DNA of 64,000 nt. It comes from Globodera rostochiensis. Taxonomy: Eukaryota > Nematoda > Chromadorea > Rhabditida > Heteroderidae. Made by a program: the position numbers and the translations under genes. The notes beneath the pieces are model-generated. The model saw only the letters and a list, made by a program, of their open reading frames with translations. It made no database searches and was not told the DNA's origin. Below, one piece after another: positions 12,401 through 23,510 of this stretch. The first letter of the stretch is position 1, and every line of letters begins with the position of its first letter. The DNA lies in NCBI GenBank assembly GCA_018350325.1, contig JAEVLN010000016.1:186001-250000 (forward strand), written 5' to 3'.

Positions 12401-12728
12401 CTCCTCCCTCCTTGCCGGGGCCCAATTGTCCATCTGCCTCTTTTCAAATAGCCAAATGGACACTTCCTGAGCATTTACAAAGAAATTGCTCTATCGTTTT
12501 TTTGGGTGGTGCTCAATGCTGGGCTTTACAATTTCAACGCACTTGCTTCGTGGTGTTTTTGACCCCGTTGAATATCTTCCAACAGAGCCCCGGGCCAGCA
12601 CTTCCGATTTGAGGGCCGATTGTATATTCACGGAAAATTGGGTTTCCAGGAAGCGCCTGGCTGACCTGCGCAGCAACCGAATGCACTTGTGCAGCAACAG
12701 TTGAGCGGATTTTCTGTAGATAATCCAT
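6448..12728 (-). CDS. SCYL2: SCYL2-like pseudokinase of clathrin-coated vesicles
   Basis: SCYL2/CVAK104 is a kinase-like protein that binds clathrin and AP2 and acts in endosome-Golgi traffic. Fifteen exons: 12543-12728, 12284-12466, 11091-11204, 10890-11039, 10501-10716, 10000-10116, 9809-9934, 9588-9764, 9130-9252, 8871-8984, 7652-7854, 7337-7508, 7126-7269, 6742-7054, 6448-6653; about 847 residues. The N-terminal kinase fold (about 30-330) looks inactive: the glycine loop reads IGSAGPGLCW, HRD is HGN (near 177) and DFG is replaced by GFD. HEAT-like helices follow (about 340-600), then the LTLEEKRR segment. The last two exons carry DPFSAL, DPFDVLDQL and a C-terminal DPFEDLLR, typical adaptor-binding motifs. 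The intron at 9129 starts with GC. Exon 12/13 junction is least certain. Introns hold a 57-bp minisatellite (9260-9575) and G-rich repeats (11279-12125). Confidence 0.92.
9260..9575. repeat. 57-bp minisatellite in SCYL2 intron 8
   Basis: About five and a half copies of a 57-base unit built from two similar halves, each containing TAGTCCAAATTGG and differing as TTAATGATG versus TTAATGAG. Because 57 is a multiple of three, it gives a false repetitive plus-strand reading frame. It lies wholly inside a SCYL2 intron. Confidence 0.9.
11279..11525. repeat. G-rich minisatellite in SCYL2 intron 2
   Basis: Four copies of a roughly 60-base unit containing CCCCTCTCATTTTCGTGGGG and GGTCAGGGGCCCGTCATC, separated by G runs of variable length. 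A related G-rich block with GGGGAAACGATTCGGGG lies at 12000-12125 in the same intron. The remainder of the intron (11526-12283) includes part of the dispersed GC hairpin near 11735. Confidence 0.85.
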
Positions 12729-12958
12729 ACAACTGAAAACTAAAATAACAAAAACGTGAATACATTTAAGCGATATGTTATTAAATGCATGACACTCAGA
12801 AGACATATACGGAAGCACAACCCAGTGCGTCCAAATATTTAAATCAATCCAAAATCGAATAACTCTTAAATATGGACATTGGTGTATAAAAGGCAATAAT
12901 TACATACATATAATACTCAATTTAACAATATGAATTTGCGCATCAGATATCGAATCTA

Positions 12959-15900
12959 TCAATCATTCCATTTGAGTTCAAGTACTCTCTGCAGGAAACA
13001 GTACAAATCTACCAACTCGGCGATCTTGAATAATGGCAAAATATTTGTTATTGCGAACAAAAGTATAAATAAGCAAACCAAACTTTACCCCAATTGGTGT
13101 CAAATTGAACCCCAAGTCTCACCATTTTTGCGGTTGGTTTGCCTGCCCCATGCCCTGCCTTCACTTCAATGCGCGCCAACACCGGTTTCCGCTGCCATTC
13201 TTCTGCTTCCGTGCGCAACAAATGGTACAATTGGGCAATGTATTTGAGGGTATGCAGAGGGACCACGCGATCCTTAACAAAAAACAAAATATCGTCACAA
13301 TTCAACATTCTTTATGAGGTTCCCGAACGGACAAAAAAATGACAGCAAAACTCACGTCATGATCAGCGCTCATCAGAAGAGTTGCTGGCCAATTCTTGCC
13401 ATGGGTGAGACTGAGACGGTGAAGCGGCGAGTACCTTGGGTGATAAAGCTTGAAACAAGGAAACATGCACGTTCAACTTACTCGTAGATAAACGGAAAAT
13501 CATCAGGTTCGTCAGGGTCACCAAATTCCTTGACCCATGCCGCGCCAATAGTGAATTTGTTGAAACGAAGCATGTCGAGTACACTAAAAATTGGGTTGTA
13601 TAGACAACACACGTAAAAAAGCAATTTTGCAAACCCAACACGAGTCACCACTGCCGCAAAGAGATCCGGACGCTGCTGACAGCAAGCGGCGGTCAACAGA
13701 CCACCATTGGACCCGCCTTGGATGGCCAATCTGAAATGGACAAAATAATTATTCCAAATGACTGGTGCAATGTGTTACTTTTTGTTGCAAGTGTACTTGT
13801 TGCTAATAAGGAACTCGGCAGCGGCAATGAAATCATCAAACACAGTTTGTTTGCGATCGCGCATACCAGCCTCGTGCCATTTCTCTCCGTACTCACTGAA
13901 TTTTTGCCGTTTAATTCATTATAATTGAAATATGCCAATGTAAGTTTCTGAAAGATGGTTCGTCCCAAAACACACCTCCCTCCCCGAATGTTTGCGGTTG
14001 CCCAAACAAAACCAAAGTGCTGAACAAGCATAAGCCGAGAGACAGAAAAGGACGGAAGCTGGGAGATGCTAAAGCCACCATAACCGTTGAGTATTGTTGC
14101 GTTACTGCCGTCCAATTGCATGTCCTTGCGATGGACTACATACATTGGAATCTTTTGTGTGTGTTTGTTTTAACAGCGCAAAATTTCGGGAGAGGATGCG
14201 CCCACCTGTGTTCCATCTTTGCTGGGATAGAAAACCTGAATTTAATTGTAAGTTTAAAGGAATTTGACGTCTAATTTGTAAATGCAAGGGCGGCGACCTG
14301 TTTTGCCTCAAAGGTTTTGTAGTCCAATCCGGGCACATTTATTCGCCGAATCTCTCTCAACTCAACGGGCGATTCGCGGGACGGGCAATTCGAAAAATCG
14401 CCATGGAAAACGACGGTAGGGACAAGGAATGATTCGAAGCCGACGAATATTTTGGACATCGATTTACGGGCAAAAACGCCGCTCAAGGAACCAATGGGCA
14501 AAGGCAGTTGGTATAGCATTCGGCCATCATCAATGGAATGGATGTAAAGTGTGTTCTGTAAACGGACGAAGAGAAAATGAACTCAACATGTCAGAATCAG
14601 AAAACATTGGCATGGGATACGTGCATACCTTCACGTCCTCCATGTAACAGACAATCAGTTTGTCCTTATCAACTGGCGAAGCCCACTCTAATTTGCGCAG
14701 CTCGTCCTCCCCAACCACCACCTGCCACAGCTCATTCTGATTTTCACCACCATTTAAGCCGAGCTTGACACGGACTAATTTGAACATTGGGGCTTCGTGG
14801 TTCGTCAAAATCAGTGCCGAGTTCTCATCGGAATCCATAATCTAAGAAGGAAATATTTATTCGATATAAAAACAAATGGAAGCAAACCCACTTCATATTC
14901 GGCATCGCATTTATCAAAAAGAGGCAGAAGCTCAATTTTCTCAGTGATTTTGTATCCGACAGACGAAAGATCGTAGTAAAAAAGTTGGTTTTTTGGGTCG
15001 CAGCCATTTCGCACCGTAACAAAAAGAAATCGGCCGTCGTCCGACACTTCCGCACCACTGTCAAAAAGACATCAAATAATAAAATAATTGGTAAAATAAA
15101 ATACAATCGACTCCACTCTAAGCCTAACGCATAAATCAGAAAAAAAAATTTGGGCGGAAGCAACTAAAAAGTTATAGCCCCTCTAAGTTGACCAAAAACC
15201 ATATTATCTTATTTTTTAAAAGCTTATAAGTGATTTTGTGCATTTTACAAGGACCAACCGAGTCCCCATTGAAAGGGACACTACAGTTCCCAGCTTATAA
15301 ATTGCTTCGTTTCCGCGCAAAATTTTAAAATAGAGTGGAGTCGATTGGAATCCCTACAAAAAATGTAAAATTGACAGATACAGTAGGCAGAGCCGCGCGA
15401 GTACTTACAGCATCTTATCAGGATTTTCACGGCTTTGCACCTAAATCGGTTACCTAATTGATACATTTTAGGATTGTGCCTATTGTCCCTTACCACCAAA
15501 ATGTCCTCTTTCGAATCTGTGCCCATTTTATGAAAATAAATGGAGTGGAATTCGTGTTTCTTCGTTGAAGAAGTAGGTGGACCTTCTGCGACATTTCGAA
15601 GTTCAGGGTAGCTCTTAAATTTCCTTCTAATTTGTTTCGGTTAATTGCTATGAAAGTGTAGTTTTTTTTTCGTTGAAAAATTAACTTACCGAATAAAATA
15701 ATCCCGAATTGTCATGAAGCCACGCGATGCCAGAGAATTTGATTCTGGGAATTCGATCGGAAAGCTCTTCACCAGAACACATTTTGAACTGAAACATCGC
15801 TTCAAACAGAAATACATAAAAAAACACTCGATACTTTCACTGAAACCAAATCGCTTCCCTTCTCAGAGATGCCATAGGCCAAAATCTGGCCATCTTTGGT

Positions 15901-16669
15901 CCACGCGGTCACTGACAGTGCGGTTGTGCCGTCTTCCGAAAAAGTATTCGGGTCGAGGAAAATTGTGCCTTTCTCTTCCAAAGACTTCTGCTGGAAGAGC
16001 ACAAAATGGTCTTAAAAACCCCTATTATAATTTAATTTAAAATAAAGTAGAGAACGAACTTTGCAGCCCCGTATTGTGGTAATAATAAAAAAAGTTGCCA
16101 CGGATGCTTGTACAGCTGAACTTCTCGTAGTCCCAAAGTTTAGTTAGCCTAAATTAGACAAAAACATAACACGCCAGCCACGGGTAAAAATCGGAGCTTC
16201 ATCGAAACAATCATTTCAATATTCTGCCATATTATCAGCCAGGCCCGTAACGAATTTCGGTGGGGGGGGGGGGGGGGTTCAGTCAGCCCTTAATACTCTC
16301 CCCCCCCCGCCCCCGTTTTTTTTTTAATTTTTACTCCATGAACATTAAGACTAACTTTTCACGCAGTTTGTCCCTAACCGGACAGGCCTCGAGGAATGGC
16401 TCGGAAAGACTGTTGAGCTGAGTGACGAATTTTTTAGTATCTTCCGCGTCCGGATCCTCCAGTGCGCGATACGGATCGAAAACCTTAAGGTTTTGAGAAA
16501 CAAACTTATGATGACATATCCCCATGCAGTGAACCGTAGTCCCATGGTAATTATCGCTAACGTTCCCCCGCCAAGCCTGGGGATAGCAACGTGGTTTGAT
16601 CTCCGTCACTGTCGGATCAAACGTCAAGAGGTTGGTCTCCGATTGAAATTGGGCTGCAGAAGACGTCAT
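12959..16669 (-). CDS. PREP: Prolyl oligopeptidase (prolyl endopeptidase, S9A)
   Basis: A cytosolic serine peptidase that cuts short peptides after proline. Eighteen exons: 16535-16669, 16356-16483, 16060-16148, 15835-16010, 15690-15788, 15494-15613, 15409-15440, 14892-15057, 14629-14841, 14298-14555, 14206-14235, 13976-14151, 13779-13895, 13635-13730, 13482-13583, 13356-13449, 13123-13272, 12959-13024; about 748 residues (mammalian 710). Landmarks: [12 protein letters not shown] near the N-terminus, the beta-propeller, then the alpha/beta-hydrolase domain with nucleophile GGSNGG (Ser near 587), SADHDDRVVPLH (Asp near 677) and [12 protein letters not shown] (His near 718). The whole triad is present, so it should be active. 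The start ATG precedes TSSAAQF; no signal peptide is seen. The exon 15/16 acceptor is unclear (frame requires TTTCAA). The SCYL2 start lies 230 bases downstream on the same strand. Confidence 0.94.
15104..15347. mobile_element. Small inverted-repeat element (MITE) in PREP intron
   Basis: A 17-base perfect inverted repeat, CAATCGACTCCACTCTA at the left and its complement at 15331-15347, bounds about 244 AT-rich bases. It lies in the intron between PREP exons 7 and 8. I see no clear target-site duplication. Confidence 0.55.
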
Positions 16670-17266
16670 TCTTGTGCTGCAGACCTCCAAAAAGATTGGA
16701 GTAATTCTCCTGAATTTTAAAATTAAAACTTTTATAGGGTTAAAGCTAATTGCCTTTTAATGAAGACGTTTGACAAAAACTGCATATATGTGTATTTGAA
16801 ACAAGCCAAATAAATCAAATATATATTGTTCGTACGCGGAAAAAAGGAAAAGTCCGTCCAATGACAAAATGTACCCCAAATGGAAAACCGTCATTTTTCC
16901 TCTAATGAAAATTCCGTCCCCTAACGGAACTAAAATATTTACTTTAAGATTAAATAATTTAAAAAATAGTTTTTGAAAACATTTTCTCGCTGCCGCTTTT
17001 TCTGTTTGGTGTCGCATTTCCGGCTAAACTGATTTATTGTCAGCACCCAGCAGATGGTTGGTTAGTGCCTCGATTGATTACTATTGCGATCGGGAATTGA
17101 GAAGAAACCGGAGAGATGAAAGCCGAGAACCCAATTAAGCCCGCGTTTCGAGTTTAAAAAGTTTGAGTCGAGTTTCAGTTCGAGTCTGGTTACCGTATTT
17201 ATCGTATACCGATCGGTATTTTTGGACATTTGAATTTCAATTTAAAATGAACACAACAATTTTTAC
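16670..17266. other. Intergenic stretch, no gene seen
   Basis: AT-rich sequence upstream of prolyl oligopeptidase; it would contain that gene's promoter, but no motif is distinctive enough to call. No supported reading frame. Confidence 0.4.
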
Positions 17267-17604
17267 GGCTCTTTTACACTTTGCCCCCCACAAATTTTTT
17301 TTTTTTTAAACACTGGAAAAATGTGGAAAAATGTTTTTAAGGATAATTGAGGGTGTAGAACCCGAATCTGACATCCATTTAGACCAATTCCGAACCCCTA
17401 ACCCGAATTCGAACATTTTTGAAAAATTCAATTTTTTTTTAATTCACAATTATTGCTCAAAATCGATCCAAATGCACGGAAATCGCCGTTCCCTCGCCGA
17501 TATTTATTGAACACGCTCACATGGGTACAAAACACAAAATTTTTCCACATTTTTCCAGTGTTTAAAAAAAAAAAAATTTGTGGGGGGCAAAGTGTAAAAG
17601 AGCC
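17267..17604. mobile_element. MITE with intact 8-bp target duplication
   Basis: Inverted repeats of more than 50 bases start GGCTCTTTTACACTTTGCC at the left and end with the complement at 17604. The 8 bases ATTTTTAC lie directly outside both ends (17259-17266 and 17605-17612), the size made by hAT transposases. The interior contains the dispersed phrase GAACCCGAATCTGACATCC. No transposase. Confidence 0.8.
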
Positions 17605-17648
17605 ATTTTTACTTATAATTAGAGCTGGGATTACCTATATGCATTTGC

Positions 17649-18297
17649 ATATTGGGGGGTCCGACTGCGGCGGCAGGCGTCGTCGGGAAATTTTTTTCTT
17701 ACTTTTTAACGTTTTTATTAAGAAAATTGTGCAAGAATTTCGAAAATTTCTCCGATTCGGATTTAAAAAATCTGTTTTTTTGCGAATTCTGCTTTACTAC
17801 ATAGAGGTGGAGGTCGGCGGGGCCATAGAAAATTGAATTATGACTTAATTTCCCATTGAAAATTTTGATACACAATGCCAGATTGTTAAAATCCATTAAT
17901 TTTCAACACTCCGGCTTAAATTCTTGGAAATACAGTATCGGACATAAGTATATGCCCAAAACAATTTGGATATGAAAATTGTCATCAGCAGCTTTTAAAG
18001 CTGTTGAAGCCAGCCAATTGTTAGTGATTAGATTTAGCGCCATTTGCTAGCTTCAAAATGAGCCCAAACTCACTGCGCTTAAATTTTCAATGGGAAATTA
18101 AGTCAAAATTCAATTTTCTATGGCACCGCCGACCTCCAGCTCTATGTATTAAAGCAGAATTCGCAAAAAAACAGATTTTTTAAATCCTAATCGGAGAAAT
18201 TTTCGAAATTCTTGCACAATTTTCTTAATAAAAACGTTAAAAAGTAAGAAAAAAATTTCCCGACGACGCCTGCCGCCGCAGTCGGACCCCCCAATAT
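17649..18297. mobile_element. Foldback element with about 219-base arms
   Basis: Bases 17649-17867 reappear as a close inverse at 18079-18297 around a spacer of about 210 bases. The ends read ATATTGGGGGGTCCGACTG and its complement. Each arm contains a diverged member of the GC-rich near-palindrome family and the phrase GCGAATTCTGCTTTA, which accompanies that family elsewhere. A hAT-like terminus (CCAAGGCTAGATACGG) lies immediately beyond at 18303. Confidence 0.75.
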
Positions 18298-19580
18298 CAG
18301 ATTCCAAGGCTAGATACGGACCTGGATCGGCTAAAACACAAAATCTTGATTCAGCGGTTACCGACCGGTTCCCGGGTACATCCCTGATATATACGTAAAA
18401 AGAATAATTACCTAAAACAAATTGATGCGAACATTCCACACTCTGGAAAGTCTCGAATATAATCTCGTATTATGTATGTTTAAATAATCAAAAGTGATTT
18501 ATTAAATTTATTCGTTAATCAACAGGTGATGGATGAGGAATGAAAATACTCGATGATTCTTGGAAAAGTTAATTAGCGGCGTATTTGCGGATTTAGAGAG
18601 AGTAAAAAGTGAGTGCATCGATGATAACAATTAAAGTGGGTGAGGGGGGGGGGGCTCAACTGTAATAATAGAAACTAATCAAATTTACGAAAACGTATAT
18701 TCGGGACAAATCTCCTTAATATCATTACACATGCAGTGTAGGGTACCGCCAGAGGGTTGCCTTGGGTTGAGAAAAATACCGGTCGGACGGATCGGGTCGG
18801 CCGAAAAAACTTTGGACTTGTTTCGGTCTAGAAAAGGGCCGGATTTCGCCCATAGGGTAGAAGGACGGCTCTCGGGGTTCGGATCATTTCTACAGCAACC
18901 CCGGGGGGCGGGTACGGAGGGTCGCGTTCGGTTGGGGACGGAAAAATACCGTAATTAATTATTCGCAACACGCACGGTAGAACAACCCCCCGGGGCTGGA
19001 GGAAACCCCGAAAAAATTCGCGCCCAGACTCGAGGAACGGGTCGGGGGGAATCGTTACCGATAACAGAGAATATGTAAGGTTGGGGGACTCAGTGTGCTA
19101 CCCTTTTCTCTGGCTATGAAAGTGCCACCACAATTGCTTTTTTCCTCTCTATTCCATTAGTTTTCTATGCCACCACCACCCCACAACTTTAGGGTTGAAA
19201 ATTTGAGTTTGGCAGTGTCATTAGGGGATAAAGCGGACAAAGGGCGGGGGATAAGCTCTCGCTGGTGGGGGGGGGGCTGATGACGAATAATGCACGACGA
19301 GTGAGGGAGCAGAGGGCTGCAGGGTTGGCGGGCGGTCGGAAAAATTACGCGTAGTAGAAAAATAAATTTCACATGAGGCAGGTTCTTCTTCATTTCTGAA
19401 CTGCTTCTTAAACAATGCCGCGAATCGCGTGCCACCGCCCACGGGGAGGGGGGAGGGGTGGGAGAGGGGGGGAGGGAGGGGGGGAGGGGGGAGTGGGAGA
19501 AGGGGGGAGGGAGGGGGGAGTGGGAGAAGGGTTGGCTCATCTCTGCGACTACTAATTGGCTAAATCGGAGTGCGTGTCTT
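18298..19580. other. Intergenic stretch with G-rich low complexity, no gene seen
   Basis: Contains GC-rich unique-looking sequence (18730-19070) and a G-rich repeat of GGGGGAGGGAGG type at 19440-19530. No reading frame here resembles a protein. It lies downstream of the Cys-rich secreted protein gene. Confidence 0.4.
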
Positions 19581-21398
19581 TCACAGTTCTCGCAACACCA
19601 GCGCACTGGCTAGAAGTGCAGCGAGCGTCAACGCGTCCCCGGCGAGTGCCGTCCTGCGCCCCGCTGCCCCCTGCATGCCGGCTTGTTCCCCCGGGCTGCT
19701 GACCTCCCCCGGCTCTTCCTCGTCGGCCTCGCCCTCCTCGTAGTCTCCCGAACTTCCCCCCGACGCCGGCTGCTGGTCCCTCTGTGCGCTTTCATGCTTT
19801 CGCAAACAGCTAAACTCGCAGTCCGCTAATTTGTCCGCGTGTATTCCCTGAAACTTTCGGATGGAGGTCCAAACTGCGGGAGTGAACTCGCCCACCTTGA
19901 ACATTCCGGTCAGAGACCGACACATGATCAGCGAGGCTTCCTCGTCACAAAGTCCGCCCATGGCCTCCATGTACTCTTGCAGCTTTTTGTTCACCTGATG
20001 AACAGCTCAATTCCGTTCCGGTTCCACTTTTATTTCGCTCACCTCTGTGCACACTTCGTCATCGGCGTGCTCAAGAAACTTTTCGCTCAGATAAGTGCCT
20101 AAAGTTAGGACGACCCACAAGTACAGACGCTTTGTTTATTGGCCAAAACCTGCCGAAATGGTCATCTCGCCGATGCGTTCACGTGAAAGACACGGGCGAT
20201 GTTCGTTGAGTAATTGTTGGCCTTCGGTAGAGCACGCATAAGTGAGCAAGTAATAACTCTTCAAAAAGCTGCCCGAGTTCTTTCGGTGGGTGAGAAGGTC
20301 GCTGACAGTGTTACTGGCCGCCACAATCTCCGAATGGCTGCATTCGTGAGACTCCGGTCCATCATCCTGAACGAGTCATTCATTTATTTATTTATTTATT
20401 CTCATTCCTTCCATTTAAATTCCCAATTTGGGCTCATTAGCTGAAATGCAAATTAACGTTCAGAGAAAGAAGAAGAGATTATCCGTCGAGATAAACAAAT
20501 GTTTGTGCCGGAAATGGAAGCATTGCTTAAAGGGACCTGAACCTTTTGGAGGATACTCGCTGCGAAAGCACATTTACACCCGAATATTTCGAAAGCTCAA
20601 TTATTTTCTCAAAAAATATGATGAATCTTTCGTTTCATGCATTTGCGGTTTATAGGCAAAACTTTTTGAAAAAAGTTAAGAATTGCATTTTGTTAGCTTC
20701 ATCTGCAGACTTCGGCTCTATTGAAAAAATGACGACTTTTCTCTGACGGATTTCCGGGAGCCAACCCAACCCCAACTCTCGGCTCCACCTGAATGCATTT
20801 GTCCAACTGTCTCAAATGGTCGCACTGCTCGTTGTTGATGGTCACGACATTGTCTCGCAGTTCGTAGAGTGTCCACGTCCACTCGTCCAAAATGTTGATG
20901 AAGCATTTGACCAGCGTCACGTAGTTGCACCGACTCTGGACAAAAAAGCGCGGATGACAGCCTCAGTTTCTCTTTTCATTCCCATTTGTCAGTTAAGCAT
21001 GGAATTACATTTGTTTTCAAAGAGAGGAAAGAAAGTAAAAAATAAAGAGGAAAAGAAAGAAAGGAAGGAAGAAAATAAGAGGAAAAGAGGAGAAGGAAAG
21101 TAGATTGAAAGAGGAGAAGGAAGGAAGAAAAGAAAAGGGAAAGAGGAGAAGGAAGAAAGTAAAAAAGATGGAAAGAGGAGAGGAAAGAAAGTAAAAAATA
21201 AAGAGGAGAAGAAAGAAAGGAAGGAAGAAAAGAAGAGGGAAAGAGGAGAAGGAAGAATCTCCGCTGGCTGACCTCAGTTTGGGTTGGCTGTGCCATGAGC
21301 AGTGTGTGCCCGATGAGGATAAAGCATTGTACGAGCACTGATGACGATGACCTTCTTCTCCTAATGCCCTGCATCCGGTTGTCGTCGAATGTGCTCAT
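19581..21398 (-). CDS. Secreted Cys-rich protein with GPI-anchor-like C-terminus
   Basis: Five exons: 21273-21398, 20789-20935, 20150-20366, 20043-20098, 19581-19994; about 319 residues. The start could be the ATG at 21398 or the one at 21374. A basic stretch is followed by a hydrophobic signal-like segment ([16 protein letters not shown]). The mature part has about 12 cysteines in CX7C, CX8C and CX3C spacings, beginning CNYVTLVKC. The tail has Ser-Gly before a run of acids ([13 protein letters not shown]), a pattern seen at chondroitin attachment sites, then a final hydrophobic stretch ending [10 protein letters not shown] as in GPI signals. This points to a nematode-type extracellular Cys-rich protein, perhaps DUF19- or CPG4-like; the family name is a guess. 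The first intron holds purine-rich GGAAGAAAG repeats. Confidence 0.7.
21000..21258. repeat. Purine-rich GGAAGAAAG repeat in intron
   Basis: Almost pure A/G on the plus strand, made of AGGAAGAAAAGA-like units, inside the first intron of the Cys-rich secreted protein gene. Confidence 0.8.
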
Positions 21399-21715
21399 CG
21401 ATCAGGGCAGAAATTGAAAATTGAGCAATTTTTAGGTAGAGAACAAGAATTGATTCCCTCGGGGGACTGACGAGAAGCGTAATATTTGAAAGAGTAGAGC
21501 CAACGAAACGATCTCTAAAAAGCTGGCTGGGTATCCGATGAATGCGCGAATAATTTAGCATTTTAAACGAAAAATGAGGGCAAAGATTAGTTTTTTGGAG
21601 AGAGGGGTTTAGGAGTGGCAGGAATGGAAACAATTGCGAGTAAGAGCTCAAAATGCAAAAAATTTGGGAGGGAACGGCAAACAGAAGAAATTGAGGGGAA
21701 AGCGGATGATGAGAG

Positions 21716-22695
21716 GGGGGGGGAGAGGAAGGGAAAGTCGCGGGGAAGGGAGACGGGGAGGTGGGGGAAGGGGGGGGGGAGACGGGGAGGGGGGGAAGGC
21801 GGAGGGGGGGGATACAGGCGGAGGGGAGGCGGAGGGGGGGGGGGGGAAGAGGGGGGAGGCGGAGGGAGGGGGGGGAGGCGGAGGGAGGGGGGGGGGAGGC
21901 GGAGGGAGGGGGGGGAGACGGGGAGGGGGGGAAGGCGGAGGGGGGGGATACAGGCGGAGGGGAGGCGGAGGGGGGGGGGAAGAGGGGGGAGGCGGAGGGA
22001 GGGGGGGGAGGCGGAGGGAGGGGGGGGAGGCGGAGGGAGGGGGGGGGGGGAGGCGGAGGGAGGGGGGGGGGGAGGCGGAGGGAGGGGGGGGGGGGGGAGG
22101 GGGAGGCGGAGGGAGGGGGGGGGAGGCGGGGAGGGGAAGGGGGTGGAGGAGACGGGAAGGTGGGGGAGGGGGGGGGAAGGCGGAGGGGGGGGGGAGGGGG
22201 GGGGGGGAGAGAAAGGCGGAGGGGGGGGGGAGAAAGGCGGAGGGAGGGGGCGGGAAGAGGGGGGAGGCGGAGGGAGGGGGGGAGGCGGAGGGAGGGGGGG
22301 AGGCGGAGGGAGGGGGGGGGAGGCGGAGGGAGGGGGGGGAGGCGGAGGGAGGGGGGGGGAGGCGGAGGGAGGGGGGGGGAGGCGGAGGGAGGGGGGGGGG
22401 GAGACGGGGAGGGGGGGAAGGCGGAGGGGGGGGATACAGGCGGAGGGGAGGCGGAGGGGGGGGGAAGAGGGGGGAGGCGGAGGGAGGGGGGGGGGGGGAG
22501 GCGGAGGGAGGGGGGGGGGAGGCGGAGGGAGGGGGGGGGAGGGGGAGGCGGAGGGAGGGGGGGGGGAGGCGGGGGGGGGGGAAGGGGGTGGGGGAGACGG
22601 GAAGGTGGGGGAGGGGGGGGGGGAAGGCGGAGGGGGGGGGGAGAGAAAGGCGGGGGGGGGGGGGGGGGGGGAGAAAGGCGGAGGGAGGGGGGGGA
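21716..22695. repeat. Homopurine G-rich satellite, about 1 kb
   Basis: An almost uninterrupted purine strand of GGAGGCGGAGGGAGGGGGGG-like units, 20-30 bases each with variable G runs; cytosine appears only in GGCGG and in occasional GACGGGGA or GATACAGGCGG spacers. Larger blocks around GATACAGGCGGAGGGGAGG recur near 21805, 21945 and 22435, showing a higher-order repeat. Long frames on both strands here are artefacts. It could form G-quadruplexes or triplexes. Confidence 0.92.
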
Positions 22696-23510
22696 TATTT
22701 TGAGAGTGGCAGGAGGGACGGGAATGACGGAAAAGCGGCAAGAGAAGTGTGCACTCGCTGCTCACTCGGCGGGAGTTCGATTCATCCACCGGTGGGCCCA
22801 AGAGGGCAGGGGAGAAACATCGCCCGGGGGGGGGGGAAGACCGACGGAAGCTATTGGATGGCATTGGCATTCTTCGTGGACGTGAGGGAAGGAATGCGAG
22901 TGGGAAAAACCGGCGGATAAAAAGAGACTATTCAGACGGAGTCCCACTCCCGCTCCCTGCCGGCGTTTTTCTTTCACGAGTTGTTCAGTTCTTGCCCAAA
23001 GGTATTGATTTTCTCAAAAAGGAAATTATGGGCATGGCAGGAAATAAAAATTACATCTGGCTGAAAAAACGAATTTGTTTTAAATTTTTTTGCAAAAGCA
23101 CAAATAATTATTTTGAAAAAATCAACGAAAAAAGTAAAGCAAGTGCCGCGAATATTAAGGACAGAGTGGAATCCTTGACGCCAAATTTTATTCATCCAAT
23201 TTTAGCCCCCAAGGGCGCTTTGAGGTGCCAAAAAATTTGAAGCCTAAATCAAATTTACGTCCTTTGCCGAATTTCAAACGATGAAGAAATGAGGGGAAAG
23301 GACGAAACGACGGCAACGGCATCCTTATGGCGGACTTTAAGTCCCTCAAAGTTCGGCACAAATTGTGCAGTGACAAATTAAATTTGGAGGGCGAAGGAAT
23401 GGCAGGGGGTGCGCGAAAGAAATTGGGCGGACGACGTGAGGAAGAGCAAATAGCCGCAAAATATTCACCAAAACAGACACTCGCGGAGAAGGCGGAAAGT
23501 CCTCCAGGGG

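Noticed and set aside
21587..22920. Very long open frames rich in Pro/Ser or Gly/Arg on both strands
   Set aside because: They arise because the homopurine repeat lacks stop codons in several frames; composition follows the DNA unit and overlapping frames are equally open.
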